From Liolophura sinensis (lineage: Eukaryota > Mollusca > Polyplacophora > Chitonida > Chitonidae), in NCBI RefSeq assembly GCF_032854445.1, contig NC_088295.1:54109249-54173248 (forward strand): 64,000 nt of DNA, written 5' to 3'. Position numbers and translations under genes: made by a program. Numbering within the stretch: the first letter of the stretch is position 1; the number at the start of each line of letters is the position of its first letter. Of the stretch, positions 48,201 to 53,676 are shown one piece after another. The notes beneath the pieces are model-generated. The model searched no databases. It had not been told where the DNA came from and saw nothing but the letters and a program-made list of their open reading frames with translations.

Positions 48201-50981
48201 ACAACCTCAGAATGGGGGTAAGAAGTGCCCCAGAAGACTAATGAAGAAAAAGAAATGCAAGCGGAGGAAATGTGGTAAGCTTATTTGTGGAAATATTACA
48301 CACTCTTAGGCTTTCAAATTTGGAAGACTGTTGTCCACTTGAACTCAATCTGTTATCCTACTTAAACTCAGTCTTTTGTTCCACTTAAATTCAGTCTGTT
48401 GGCCATGTAAATTCATTCTGTTGGCCACGTAAATTCAGTCTGTTAATTAGCTAAAGTATTAGTTCTCTATTTTGCATTATTCTCAGGAATATTTCACTTA
48501 CACGTCACAACAGCTGTCAGTTTTCTGGTTGGAGGAAACTGTGGAGTGCCTTGAGTAAACCTTTACCTTTGGAAACAGAAATTTACAGATATCCACATAA
48601 AATGCCGGCTCATTGTGTATGTTATATTGGTGGCGAGGCAAGAGAGACCCCAATGAAATTTATTTAAGACCATTCAGTTGTGGTAAAGCTGTCTACTGCT
48701 CTTAGCCTGTGCCCTAAACACCAAGTACCCTTACATGTTAGTGGAGTTAGGAATATAGATTATTCTCTGCCTTAGGCCGAGACTGAACCAACACAATGTG
48801 TGACAAACATTTCAGCGTATCATCAAGTACCAACTCCACGTGTAAACATGTTGATTTATTCCATCACCACCATAGTTGGCATTTTTCTCGTCAGTTCCCA
48901 TGTTCAGCTAGCTTGTTTGTTTTGGGGGTCCAGCCTAATGAACTAGGGAATCACTGTCAGACTTTGTATATGGTACATAATACATACAGTAGCTTCTTTA
49001 ACACCCTTGATATTTGGGCGAAAGGAATACAGAAAACATCTGAAAGCCTTTAGCATTTTATGTTTCAGCTTTTTGTTGATAACATGCATCAGCTGAGTGA
49101 ATAATGAGAAATGAAATGTAATTTGACCACACTTTTCGCTTTGAAATGGTGTTTTTGTAAGAAATACCTGTGTTGTTTCCTACAGTATCTATAGGAACAA
49201 TATAAGATAGAGAAGATGTGTTAACTGATGATGTAATCTGTTTGCCAGCCATTGATTGCCGGATGTCCAACTGGTCGGGCTGGTCACGGTGTAATAAGAC
49301 TTGTGGCACAGATGTAATACAAGAGCGGCGGAGACGGGTACAGAAACGACCAAAGCATGGAGGCAGACCCTGTGACGCTACGTTGGAAAGACGCTACTGC
49401 AGGCTGCCAGAATGCCCAGGGGAAAAGGTACAGTGCAGCAGAGACGAATCATAGATGACACTTCAGTAATACACATATATACCAAGTATACCAAGTCAAT
49501 AGGCTCATTCATCTTAGCCTTAGCCATTCATACTCTTAGCCATCTTCCCACTTACTGTATCATCCAATGCTGTTTTCACAATGCTGTTCTCTCATCCACT
49601 GGAATTTTCTGCCTTATTTTTCCAGCCGCAATGCTTTTTTCAGTAATTGTCTTATAGACATTTTGTCATGTATAGCCCCACCCAGACATATTTCCTCATG
49701 TATTGCCCCACCCAGACATATTCCTCATGTATTGCCCCACTCAGAGATATTTCCTCTTGTGTTGCCCCACTCAGAGATATTTCCTCATGTATTGCTCTGT
49801 TAACAGACCTTTGCATGTAGGTTGTCCCACCCAGACATATTCTTCATGTATTGCCCCACCCAGACATATTTCCTCATGTATTGCCCCACCCAGACATATT
49901 TCCTCATGTATTGCCCCACCCAGACATATTCCTCTTGTGTTGCCCCACTCAGAGATATTTCCTCATGTATTGCTTTATTAACAGACCTTTGCATGTAGGT
50001 TGCCCCACCCAGACATATTTCCTCATGTATTGCCCCACCCAGACATATTCCTCTTGTGTTGCCCCACTCAGAGATATTTCCTCATGTATTGCTCTGTTAA
50101 CAGACCTTTGCATGTGTATTGCCCCACCCAGACATATTTCCTCATGTATTGCCCCACCCAGACATATTTCCTCATGTATTGCCCCACCCAGACATATTCC
50201 TCATGTATTGCCCCACCCAGACATATTTCCTCATGTATTGCCCCACCCAGACATATTTCCTCATGTATTGCCCCACCCAGACATATTTCCTCATGTATTG
50301 CCCCACCCAGACATATTCCTCATGTATTACCCCACCCAGACATATTCCTCTTGTGTTGCCCCACTCAGAGATATTTCCTCATGTATTGCTCTGTTAACAG
50401 ACCTTTGCATGTAGGTTGTCCCACCCAGACATATTTCCTCATATATTGCCCCATTCAGAGATATTTCCTCATGTATTACTCCTCTCACCAACAAATTTTT
50501 TTCCATTTACTACCAAACTCTAAACATTTTCCCGTATATTGCTCTATTAATGGACCTTTGCATGTATGTTGCCCCACCCAGATATTTTCTCACGTTTTGT
50601 CCGAGGAAGACACCTTTTCTTTATGCATTACCCAAACAGCAGTCATTTTCTCGTGCATGCCTATTGCCTCTTTCACTCTTATTATTCCATTTATTCCACT
50701 TACTGTCTATTTATTCAGTTGTTAATTCTACAAACCCCATGCTACATGTTTGTGCATGCAGTATATAATTCATGTCTTAGTGCATTGTTCCTACCATGGT
50801 CTCTTTAGAACGTCAGTCAGGCCAGATCAATTAGATGTACGTGGAGAAAAGTCAGTTGGAATCCTTCGCAATGTTTCAAAACATAGCAGTATGTAGTGAG
50901 TATGTGTGTTTGTCTGTTTGGCAGGATCAGAGAAGTTCTAAGATACAGTACTACTATCCCATGCAGCAGTCCGGACTGTGA
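19177..50981 (+). CDS. SPON1: F-spondin-like secreted matrix protein (5' partial gene, 13 exons)
   Basis: Thirteen exons join in frame as 19177-19280, 23183-23322, 34973-35043, 38343-38474, 39508-39659, 42449-42590, 43370-43476, 44511-44775, 45183-45668, 46656-46826, 47660-48274, 49249-49427 and 50925-50981. Every acceptor is AG; every donor is GT except a GC donor after 43476. The partial product has 873 residues: reeler C-terminal part (about 1-105), Spondin_N (about 120-300), acidic linker, TSR1 (376-429), basic linker (440-460), TSR2 (471-523), Kunitz (536-586), Met/Lys/Gln-rich repeats (604-740), TSR3 (743-795), TSR4 (799-851) and a short C-terminal tail. F-spondin family proteins are secreted matrix proteins involved in adhesion and axon guidance; the role here is inferred from the family. 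The signal peptide exon is missing. Vertebrate SPON1 is about 807 residues with six TSRs, so the Kunitz domain and repeat region are departures. An invertebrate spondin paralogue is possible. Confidence 0.93.
19382..19652 (-). mobile_element. SINE family 1, full length, with 12-bp target-site duplication
   Basis: A minus-oriented complete copy from the ATTTATTTATTT tail to the head end (GAGCCACGGAGGCCC). GCTTTCATAACA occurs at 19370-19381 and 19653-19664. It lies in the first resolved intron, only about 100 bp from the exon. Confidence 0.95.
21719..21872. repeat. 77-bp tandem duplication, 2 copies
   Basis: TTGACACATACTGTGTG and CATACTCTGTCTGTATCAGC, then AAATTGGCACTGCA, repeat once with about 10% divergence. 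Confidence 0.85.
22822..23088 (+). mobile_element. SINE family 1, full length
   Basis: Complete from GGGGCCTCCGTGGCTCAGCT (A box) through GTGAGTTCAAGTCCAGCTC (B box) to the AAATAAATAAATAAA tail. No clear target-site duplication is visible. It ends about 95 bp upstream of the next exon's acceptor. Confidence 0.93.
23183..23322 (+). CDS. SPON1: SPON1-like exon: reeler domain, C-terminal strands
   Basis: Residues 36-81 plus two bases of codon 82. The exon starts in phase 0 after GTGCAG and ends CTCAG|GTGAGA in phase 2. It contains EDCSHTVMMHQ and then LMWVAPSAGGGCVEL, matching the reeler signature W-x-A-P-x-x-G-x-G-C-V (vertebrate F-spondin has FWIAPPAGTGCVIL). The two cysteines are expected to be disulfide-bonded within the domain. 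Confidence 0.93.
24199..24233. repeat. (TA)n microsatellite
   Basis: An uninterrupted TA run followed by TGTATATATG. Confidence 0.9.
25503..25746 (+). mobile_element. SINE family 1, variant with deleted A-box region
   Basis: The head reads GGGGCCTCCTTGGCGCAGTG, joining directly to TAATGACCCAGGAG. About 25 bp present in other copies (the GCTCAGTTGGTTAGCGC region) are missing. The B box, body and tail are intact. TCAAAGGAA flanks it at 25490-25498 and 25752-25760. Confidence 0.9.
25801..26490. repeat. Minisatellite, 58-bp unit, about 12 copies
   Basis: The unit is TGAAGTCAGCTATCCCCTGA, CTGACTCTCATTAGCTATGT and GGTCTAATGCAGTGTTGC. Copies are very regular at 58 bp with scattered substitutions. 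Confidence 0.95.
27335..27475. repeat. Degenerate tandem repeat, about 45-bp unit, 3-4 copies
   Basis: Recurring GTCTACTCCCTGGACAGG-like segments, each followed by a GCAGTAAT-like segment. Confidence 0.6.
27740..29045 (+). mobile_element. Dispersed repeat B, copy 1
   Basis: It aligns in order with 56580-57710. Shared blocks include AACAAATATCAGAGTTAGT, an AATTTTTTTTCTCT stretch, a TTTATAAAA..CAG..AAATTATT block, AGTTTCACT(G/A)AACTT..T.TTGGGTTG and GGTTTAAGATACTTTGAAT. Neither copy has an open frame. The edges carry AAAGTAT-like inverted motifs, hinting at a DNA transposon, but this is weak. Confidence 0.6.
29801..30825. repeat. G-rich minisatellite, 73-bp unit, about 14 copies
   Basis: The unit is CCTAGGTGTTGTGGTTGGGT, GGGGCTCCTTGTAGGTTTGT and TGGGTTGGGTTTTACCTATA, then GTAGAACAGTTT. 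The G-rich strand is the transcribed sense strand of the host gene. Each unit has four or more G-runs of at least three. The 92-codon frame over it is repeat-driven. Confidence 0.95.
31013..31233 (-). mobile_element. SINE family 1, 5'-truncated, with 12-bp target-site duplication
   Basis: Starts with a T run of about 20 (in place of the usual ATTT tail) and GATTGGTGTTTTACGCCGTA, and ends inside the head region (CATTGGTGAGAGGC). AGAACATTCTGA flanks it at 31001-31012 and 31234-31245. Confidence 0.93.
32343..32370. repeat. Poly(T) tract, about 28 bp
   Basis: An uninterrupted T run in the intron. It may be the poly(A) tail of a minus-oriented retroposed sequence, but none is recognisable next to it. 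Confidence 0.75.
32878..33243 (-). mobile_element. SINE family 2 (GAGTGAGTGAGT tail)
   Basis: Read on the minus strand, the head has an A box (TAGCACAGCTGGTAGAGCG) and a B-box-like GGATCAATCC, then a body of about 250 bp ending in GAGTACGACGCTAAACCCCA and a short ACTC-type repeat. I recall similar sequences in mollusc genomes, unverified. It is distinct from family 1 in head and body but shares the 'TACGACGCTAAAC' type 3' motif. Confidence 0.75.
34973..35043 (+). CDS. SPON1: SPON1-like exon: end of reeler domain
   Basis: This short exon encodes IEHPHIWYRDDGALTKVFCE, matching the end of the F-spondin reeler region (IIYFQDEGSLTKKLCE in vertebrates). The acceptor is TTTTTAACAG at 34963-34972. 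A second AG at 34979-34980 would break the frame, so the first is used. The preceding AG joins G to make an Arg codon. The exon ends TGC GAA G|GTCAGT in phase 1. It follows the largest intron seen (11.65 kb). Confidence 0.92.
36337..36607 (-). mobile_element. SINE family 1, full length, with 8-bp target-site duplication
   Basis: Complete minus-oriented copy ending GAGCCACGGAGGCCCC. ATATAGAG occurs at 36329-36336 and 36608-36615, and the similarity continues imperfectly. Confidence 0.93.
37197..37315. repeat. Trinucleotide-rich microsatellite (CAT/ACC/CCT)
   Basis: TCATCATCATCACCATTACC, then ACC and CTC/CAT runs. The 61-codon minus-strand frame of Met and Arg runs is a by-product. Confidence 0.9.
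38343..38474 (+). CDS. SPON1: SPON1-like exon: start of Spondin_N domain
   Basis: Encodes residues 107-149 between two split codons (phase 1 on both sides). A cysteine cluster (ECCACG) is followed by YKLTFENNWSHHNHPKDFP, matching the opening of the Spondin_N domain (YRLTFYGNWSEKTHPKDYP in vertebrate F-spondin). NWS is a potential N-glycosylation site. The acceptor is TTTTTTACAG and the donor ATAT|GTAAGT. Confidence 0.95.
38475..39507 (+). other. SPON1-like intron, no recognised element
   Basis: 1033 bp, phase 1, GTAAGT...TATCAG. AT-rich; nothing further seen. Confidence 0.88.
39508..39659 (+). CDS. SPON1: SPON1-like exon: Spondin_N domain
   Basis: Encodes residues 151-200. HWSNIVGASHNDNYRIWAYG and then SPGVKQVCEFG match the Spondin_N core (HWSAIIGGSHSKNYVLWEYG, SEGVKQVAELG in vertebrates). 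The acceptor ATTATCAG leaves TT, which completes a Phe codon with the T of the previous exon. The exon ends GAG CAT|GTGAGT in phase 0. Confidence 0.95.
39660..42448 (+). other. SPON1-like intron with 23-bp minisatellite
   Basis: 2789 bp, phase 0, GTGAGT...CAACAG. Holds the array at 40845-41270; otherwise AT-rich unique sequence. Confidence 0.88.
40845..41270. repeat. Minisatellite, 23-bp unit, about 18 copies
   Basis: GCTGGTGTGTGCTCACATTTA-AG units with frequent one- or two-base changes and small indels. Confidence 0.93.
42449..42590 (+). CDS. SPON1: SPON1-like exon: Spondin_N domain
   Basis: Encodes residues 201-247. RTVVKTTSIFNL, FTVDKKHHLFSFLSMLGPSP and DWCVG match vertebrate F-spondin (LTVIKAKAQW, FSVDRTRHLMSFLTMMGPSPDWNVG). 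It starts in phase 0 after CTCAACAG and ends GTTG|GTAAGA in phase 1. A SINE fragment lies only 88 bp into the following intron. Confidence 0.95.
42678..42805 (+). mobile_element. SINE family 1, 5'-truncated, with 14-bp target-site duplication
   Basis: Begins at the body (ACCTGCAGATGGTTGTGGGT) and ends with the AAATAAATAAATAAA tail. TCAATTTGGATCAA flanks it exactly at 42664-42677 and 42806-42819, showing that the truncated copy is a complete insertion event. Confidence 0.93.
42921..43133 (+). mobile_element. SINE family 1, older diverged copy
   Basis: Head, TGCTGGCTTCCTCTCCGGCA, ACCTGCGGATGGTCGTAGAG and tail (TTAAACACCAATCAGATAAA) are recognisable but diverged, with internal deletions. CAAA(T/C)AAACTC on both sides may be a decayed duplication. 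Confidence 0.82.
43370..43476 (+). CDS. SPON1: SPON1-like exon: Spondin_N domain with a GC donor
   Basis: Encodes residues 249-283: LSGYDMCLPNCSW, then ELFPWDAGTDSGVTYM. The PWDAGTDSGVTY motif is shared with vertebrate F-spondin. The donor is ATG|GCAAGT, a non-canonical GC donor. Only this junction keeps phase 0 into the next exon and leaves the KSQPPEKI segment in frame (PTIPQEKI in vertebrates). The nearest GT, two codons on, would put the next exon out of frame. Confidence 0.92.
43477..44510 (+). other. SPON1-like GC-AG intron
   Basis: 1034 bp, phase 0. Begins GCAAGT and ends GTTTTCAG. Apart from the T-to-C change the donor fits the consensus well. Contains a full-length SINE (43678-43945). 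Confidence 0.85.
43678..43945 (+). mobile_element. SINE family 1, full length, with 9-bp target-site duplication
   Basis: Complete copy from GGCCTCCGTGGCTCAGTTGG to an A-rich tail. ATTATGAGG occurs at 43669-43677 and 43946-43954. Confidence 0.93.
44511..44775 (+). CDS. SPON1: SPON1-like exon: end of Spondin_N, acidic linker and first Met/Lys motif
   Basis: Encodes residues 284-371. KSQPPEKIHRITNTFPAHPE, APFYNPG and MKPVARLYLKRLYPR correspond to vertebrate QEKIRPLTSLDHPQSPFYDP and VARVVIERI. Next comes an acidic run (DDDDDSPSDEE) and a helical motif, LIAMMKKKMMMQKKI (357-371). That motif closely resembles the repeats encoded at 47698-48045. The exon ends ATCC|GTGAGT in phase 1. Confidence 0.93.
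44776..45182 (+). other. SPON1-like intron, no recognised element
   Basis: 407 bp, phase 1, GTGAGT...TTGTCAG. Nothing further seen. Confidence 0.88.
45183..45668 (+). CDS. SPON1: SPON1-like exon: TSR1, basic linker and TSR2
   Basis: Encodes residues 373-533. TSR1 (376-429) has EWADWTECTVTCG and TSR2 (471-523) has PWSDWSPCSVSCGKG. Each has the W-x-x-W C-mannosylation pattern and the C-x-x-S/T-C-G O-fucosylation site known for this family. Between them lies a strongly basic segment (440-460, KGRGRRPNRKKNKKK), a plausible heparan sulfate contact or proprotein cleavage site. CNLS is a potential N-glycosylation site. Both exon ends are phase 1, so the two-TSR module could be skipped without a frameshift. 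Confidence 0.95.
45669..46655 (+). other. SPON1-like intron (TSR2 to Kunitz)
   Basis: 987 bp, phase 1, GTTAGT...TTGACAG. Contains a full-length SINE (46155-46416). Confidence 0.9.
46155..46416 (-). mobile_element. SINE family 1, full length, with 13-bp target-site duplication
   Basis: Minus-oriented copy. TCCTTAAGTAAAT occurs exactly at 46142-46154 and 46417-46429. Confidence 0.94.
46656..46826 (+). CDS. SPON1: SPON1-like exon: Kunitz/BPTI inhibitor domain
   Basis: Encodes residues 535-590. The six cysteines (536, 545, 561, 569, 582, 586) have the exact Kunitz spacing C-x8-C-x15-C-x7-C-x12-C-x3-C. Family motifs FDYTGCRGNDNNF and MEQCRQIC are present. The residue after the second Cys, the P1 position by BPTI alignment, is Arg546, which predicts inhibition of trypsin-like proteases. 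The phase 1-1 exon is a self-contained, shuffle-ready module. Vertebrate SPON1 lacks this domain. From memory, some arthropod spondins have one; I could not check. Confidence 0.96.
47230..47320 (+). mobile_element. Possible tRNA-derived SINE head
   Basis: TTTAGTGGTAGAAGCGTGGT resembles an A box with its tRNA context, and CACTGATTCAAATGAAGATC a B box about 40 bp on. There is no convincing cloverleaf, so it is more likely a decayed SINE than a tRNA gene. Confidence 0.3.
47498..47651 (+). repeat. Duplicated intronic block, copy 1
   Basis: About 150 bp (AAACTGTGGAGTGCCTTGAG ... CAAGTGAGACCCCAATGAAA) matches 48536-48685 at roughly 85-90%. It supplies the pyrimidine-rich stretch upstream of the 47660 acceptor. 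Confidence 0.85.
47660..48274 (+). CDS. SPON1: SPON1-like exon: Met/Lys/Gln-rich repeats and TSR3
   Basis: Encodes residues 592-795. Five repeats of 22-25 residues (starting at 604, 628, 651, 673 and 698) share an acidic start followed by LKLLMMKKQ-x-M-x-QQQ. A highly charged Arg/Glu linker follows (720-740), then TSR3 (743-795) with PWTDWTPCSVSCGKG and a basic C-terminal half (KKKKCKRRKC). The repeat is probably helical and could form a coiled coil; no function is assigned. Both ends are phase 1. Acceptor ATAAACAG, donor TGTG|GTAAGC. Confidence 0.93.
47698..48045 (+). repeat. In-frame coding repeat, five units of 66-75 bp
   Basis: The five units encode residues 604-719. Each has an acidic cap (EDE/SED/DDE), then L-K-x-L-M-M-K-K-x, then Met- and Gln-rich residues. 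Units differ by whole codons, mostly in the length of the Gln tract (CAA/CAG runs), consistent with in-frame slippage and unequal crossing-over under coding constraint. The minus strand is accidentally open over 200 codons here, but that is a shadow of the repeat. Confidence 0.9.
48329..48444. repeat. Short tandem repeat, about 22-bp unit, 5 copies
   Basis: Degenerate CTGTTGGCCACGTAAATTCAGT units just downstream of the Met/Lys repeat exon. Confidence 0.75.
48536..48685 (+). repeat. Duplicated intronic block, copy 2
   Basis: Matches 47498-47651. It is preceded by CAGGAATATTTCACTTACAC, which resembles the minus-oriented SINE 3' body, so the block may be part of a further SINE family rather than a local duplication. 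Confidence 0.8.
49249..49427 (+). CDS. SPON1: SPON1-like exon: TSR4
   Basis: Encodes residues 797-855. IDCRMSNWSGWSRCNKTCG is followed by a basic strand (QERRRRVQKRPK) and HGGRPCD, RRYCRLPEC: a complete TSR with six cysteines. CNKTC carries both the O-fucosylation motif and an N-K-T sequon. It starts in phase 1 after TTGCCAG and ends GAA AAG|GTACAG in phase 0. Retention of the following intron would add eight residues and then a stop. Confidence 0.94.
49428..50924 (+). other. SPON1-like last intron, mostly minisatellite
   Basis: 1497 bp, phase 0, GTACAG...TTGGCAG. About two thirds is the 30-bp array (49665-50598). Confidence 0.88.
49665..50598. repeat. Minisatellite, 29/30-bp unit with higher-order structure, about 31 copies
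   Basis: The basic unit is CCTCATGTATTGCCCCACCC plus AGACATATTT. A variant block (CTCAGAGATA...GCTCTGTTAACAGACCTTTG, then CATGTAGGTTG) recurs near 49770, 49945, 50070, 50360 and 50540, giving a higher-order repeat. The open frames of up to 241 codons over it are periodicity artefacts. Confidence 0.95.
50925..50981 (+). CDS. SPON1: SPON1-like last coding exon
   Basis: Eighteen codons and TGA follow the acceptor TTTGGCAG and continue in phase 0 from the TSR4 exon. The tail reads DQRSSKIQYYYPMQQSGL. It has no recognised domain and is identified by frame and splice context rather than by homology. A short tail after the last TSR is plausible for this family. Confidence 0.75.
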   Translation, partial: DQRSSKIQYYYPMQQSGL

Positions 50982-51542
50982 ATGAAACGACTGACTGGTA
51001 CCGTTGACACAGAGGGTGATTGGACGATACCTTCTGTGCAATACTCGTCATAATGACCAATCAGAGCATCTCTACCAGACAGAAGGATTCATGTGCCTCA
51101 GTCTCAGATATCTCGTACCTAATAACCCGCTTTATGGATCTACAACACTTGGTGGAGAAATGGCTGGTGGACAGATGTGACCCGAGAGGACTCTCACCCG
51201 TTGCCATGACAAGAACATATGTTGTATACACTGACATGCTGAGTGCACAATGATCAGCTTTGATGACTCACTCATCAGCACGAACTTTATTACAAACTTT
51301 TGACCTAGTCATTCTTCATGTATGAACTTAAACAGTAAATATTAGCAGGACATTGTGCTGCTAAAATCAAGACCTCTTCATACATCACAATACACATGAG
51401 ATGTTAACCTTGTATTCATGTAATAGTCGCTCAAGAATTGGAAGACATTCTGGAGCTGCAAGTCAAAATAATGAGAGATAACTCTGGACTAGCTGTCTCC
51501 TGTCGACTTGGTTGCAAGTTCTTTAATTTGCAAAACATATTG

Positions 51543-51548
51543 AATAAA
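51543..51548 (+). promoter_or_regulatory. Candidate proximal polyadenylation signal
   Basis: AATAAA lies 562 bp after the SPON1-like stop codon. It is a canonical hexamer in AT-rich sequence; its use is unproven. Confidence 0.35.
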
Positions 51549-53155
51549 TAGTTGGGTAAATTAAACACTGTATATAAATGATCTAATATTGTTAATAATC
51601 ATTGGCCGATTGACCAGTCTTGCTAAATGTTATGATAATTGGGTCAGTCAGCTCTTCAAATTTTAAGAAAATTATGCATGTGCTACATTTTAGATTCTTC
51701 AACCTTTATGCATTATGTAAGGGAGGAGATTTTTGTATAAGATAGTACACTTCACATCTTTTTGAATGTACTGGGTACTTTTGGAACAAGTTATAATTTA
51801 CCAATTGACATTTATTATTCATGTGTATTTGGTCAATTGGGAACCACTTTTGCTACATACTTGAAGAACTGAGATTGCCAAGAAGCTCCTGTACCTGTTA
51901 TTGTAGAATGCCAGACTTACGGTACTCAAGTACCCGTCATAGACTCTTGTAGACCTAGTATATGTACATTAATTACTTAAGCCAAATTCTGATAAGGTAG
52001 ACTTGACCTTGATGATCCACTATGTACATTACAAGGAAACATTATAATCATCAATTGAGAGGACATCTCCACTGCCAATCATGTTTTAATTACCTCATGT
52101 AGTTTACATGGACCAGAACGGGCCCACCCAGCCAGGGTAATCCAGACAGTCTGTCATCAGTTCAGTATGTAACATGTACCAGTTGTGTACAAGGGCTGTG
52201 AAGCTGGGCGCTGGATGGGGGATGAGTGCTTCAGCATTCTCTGTAATATTTTACCATTTACTATGTTAGTAATGTTTAATACAATTTCTGTGCCACACTC
52301 TTTGTAATATGTCACACCTTCTGTAGGATACATCACACCTACTGTTTTTATTGAATAACTCAAGACTCCATTAGCATAGGAATATGTTTCCCTTGACACA
52401 GGTGGATATGGATGTGCAAGTTTAGCTGTATCTAACAAATTATACAGCATAACTAGACCAAATTACACCTTCTTGCCTATCAAGTGGTGTTGTGTGGCAT
52501 ACTGTTTTGGTGATTAAGCATTTCCAGTTCTTCAAACCCCGAAGAAGAGAATGTAATAATACTGTAGATGTTTAAGCAGGTCATTCTGTGTTAGGTAGTT
52601 TATCATATGTGTATGTACTTCAGACAATCTCAGGTATCCTCTGTTAAGCCTTGTTCCTATGTTTCCACATGTCCTTATACATAGCCACTGGTTACAGTAT
52701 AGTTAAGGTAATGATCAGTTGACCAGACCAGAGCTTACAGGATGACCACAGCTGTTGCTACTCATCGCAACAATGTTGTCTCAGTCAACTTTTTAACTGT
52801 GGTAAAGTTTTCAAGTTGTTTGAAATCAATCTTTCAGGTGTAATGACAAATTATTTATTTTCAGAGAAGATTCTTAGTATGTGGTTTGATTGTACTGTTA
52901 CTGACGGTCAGTTATAAAGACATTCTTTACGCCCAGACCACAGAGCTAGCCATCACAACAAAAATACACACTCAGAACTGAGTGGTCAGGAAATGTGGAA
53001 TGGACAGGATGGTTTGAATTATCTTAACTGATCCCAATTTGCTACTCTGAGGTTTATCTCAGTTTTGGTCTGGTTATCTCAGTTTTGTTCTGGTTTGCTG
53101 AACATTGCAGCCTGATGTTTATTGACTGTTTATGTATATTCTCTGAAATTGGTTA

Positions 53156-53161
53156 AATAAA
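53156..53161 (+). promoter_or_regulatory. Candidate distal polyadenylation signal
   Basis: AATAAA lies about 2.17 kb after the stop, shortly before SINE-bearing intergenic DNA begins, which makes it a reasonable end for the transcript. Confidence 0.4.
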
Positions 53162-53180
53162 ATGTTACATAATAGCTAAT

Positions 53181-53314
53181 GATCTCGGCTGTCATCTTTT
53201 AATATGGGGTCCCCACAATTCAGTATTATATAAGCCACCCTTAGACAGAGGTCTCGGGCTAGCTACATAAAGGTTACATTATGATGGTGTTGTATTTGTT
53301 TTTTATGCTAGTGA
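53181..53314. other. Start of downstream intergenic DNA
   Basis: No gene or element is seen between the distal poly(A) signal and the next SINE. Confidence 0.4.
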
Positions 53315-53524
53315 TGGGGCCTCCCTGGCTCAGTTGGTTAGCGCACTAGCGCAGGGTAATGACCCAGGAGCCTCTCACCAATGCGGTCGCCGTGAGTTCA
53401 AGTCCAGCTCATGCTGGCTTCCTCTCCGGCCGTAAGTGGGAAGGTCTGCCAGCAACCTGCGGATGGTTGTGGGTTTCCCTCCGGGCTCTGCCCGGTTTCC
53501 TCCCACCATAATGCTGGCCGCTGT
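53315..53524 (+). mobile_element. SINE family 1, 3'-truncated
   Basis: The head (GGGGCCTCCCTGGCTCAGTT, GTGAGTTCAAGTCCAGCTC) and body up to CCACCATAATGCTGGCCGCT are intact. The conserved 3' end and A-rich tail are absent, which is unusual for a retroposed element and suggests a later deletion. Confidence 0.9.
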
Positions 53525-53676
53525 CTGACACAAAACACAATTTGTGGAAATAGCTACTTGAGAAAATGTTACATTACAGTGTTGTGTAGTCCCGTGTTAG
53601 TAGGCAGCAGGCGGCAAGTTTGCCAATCCGCAGCATGGATGTCGGCTAGCAGTGCAGCCGCCAGAAGACAGCAGGG

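Larger units (their letters stand above)
48275..49248 (+). other. SPON1-like intron (TSR3 to TSR4)
   Basis: 974 bp, phase 1, GTAAGC...TGCCAG. Contains a short tandem repeat (48329-48444) and copy 2 of the duplicated block (48536-48685). Confidence 0.9.
50982..53180 (+). other. Probable 3' UTR of the SPON1-like gene
   Basis: No further coding exon follows the TGA. The stretch is unique, AT-rich and free of recognisable SINEs, unlike the flanks. Canonical AATAAA signals lie at 51543-51548 and 53156-53161, so two polyadenylation choices (about 0.6 and 2.2 kb UTRs) are possible. The end is inferred from the second signal. Small open frames here look accidental. Confidence 0.55.

Noticed and set aside
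49428-49454. Stop shortly after TSR4 as the natural C-terminus
   Set aside because: A good GTACAG donor and an in-frame final exon at 50925-50981 exist; retention remains only a minor possibility.
49567-50725. Open frames up to 241 codons
   Set aside because: Same 30-bp unit read in three frames; lies wholly in the last intron of the SPON1-like gene.
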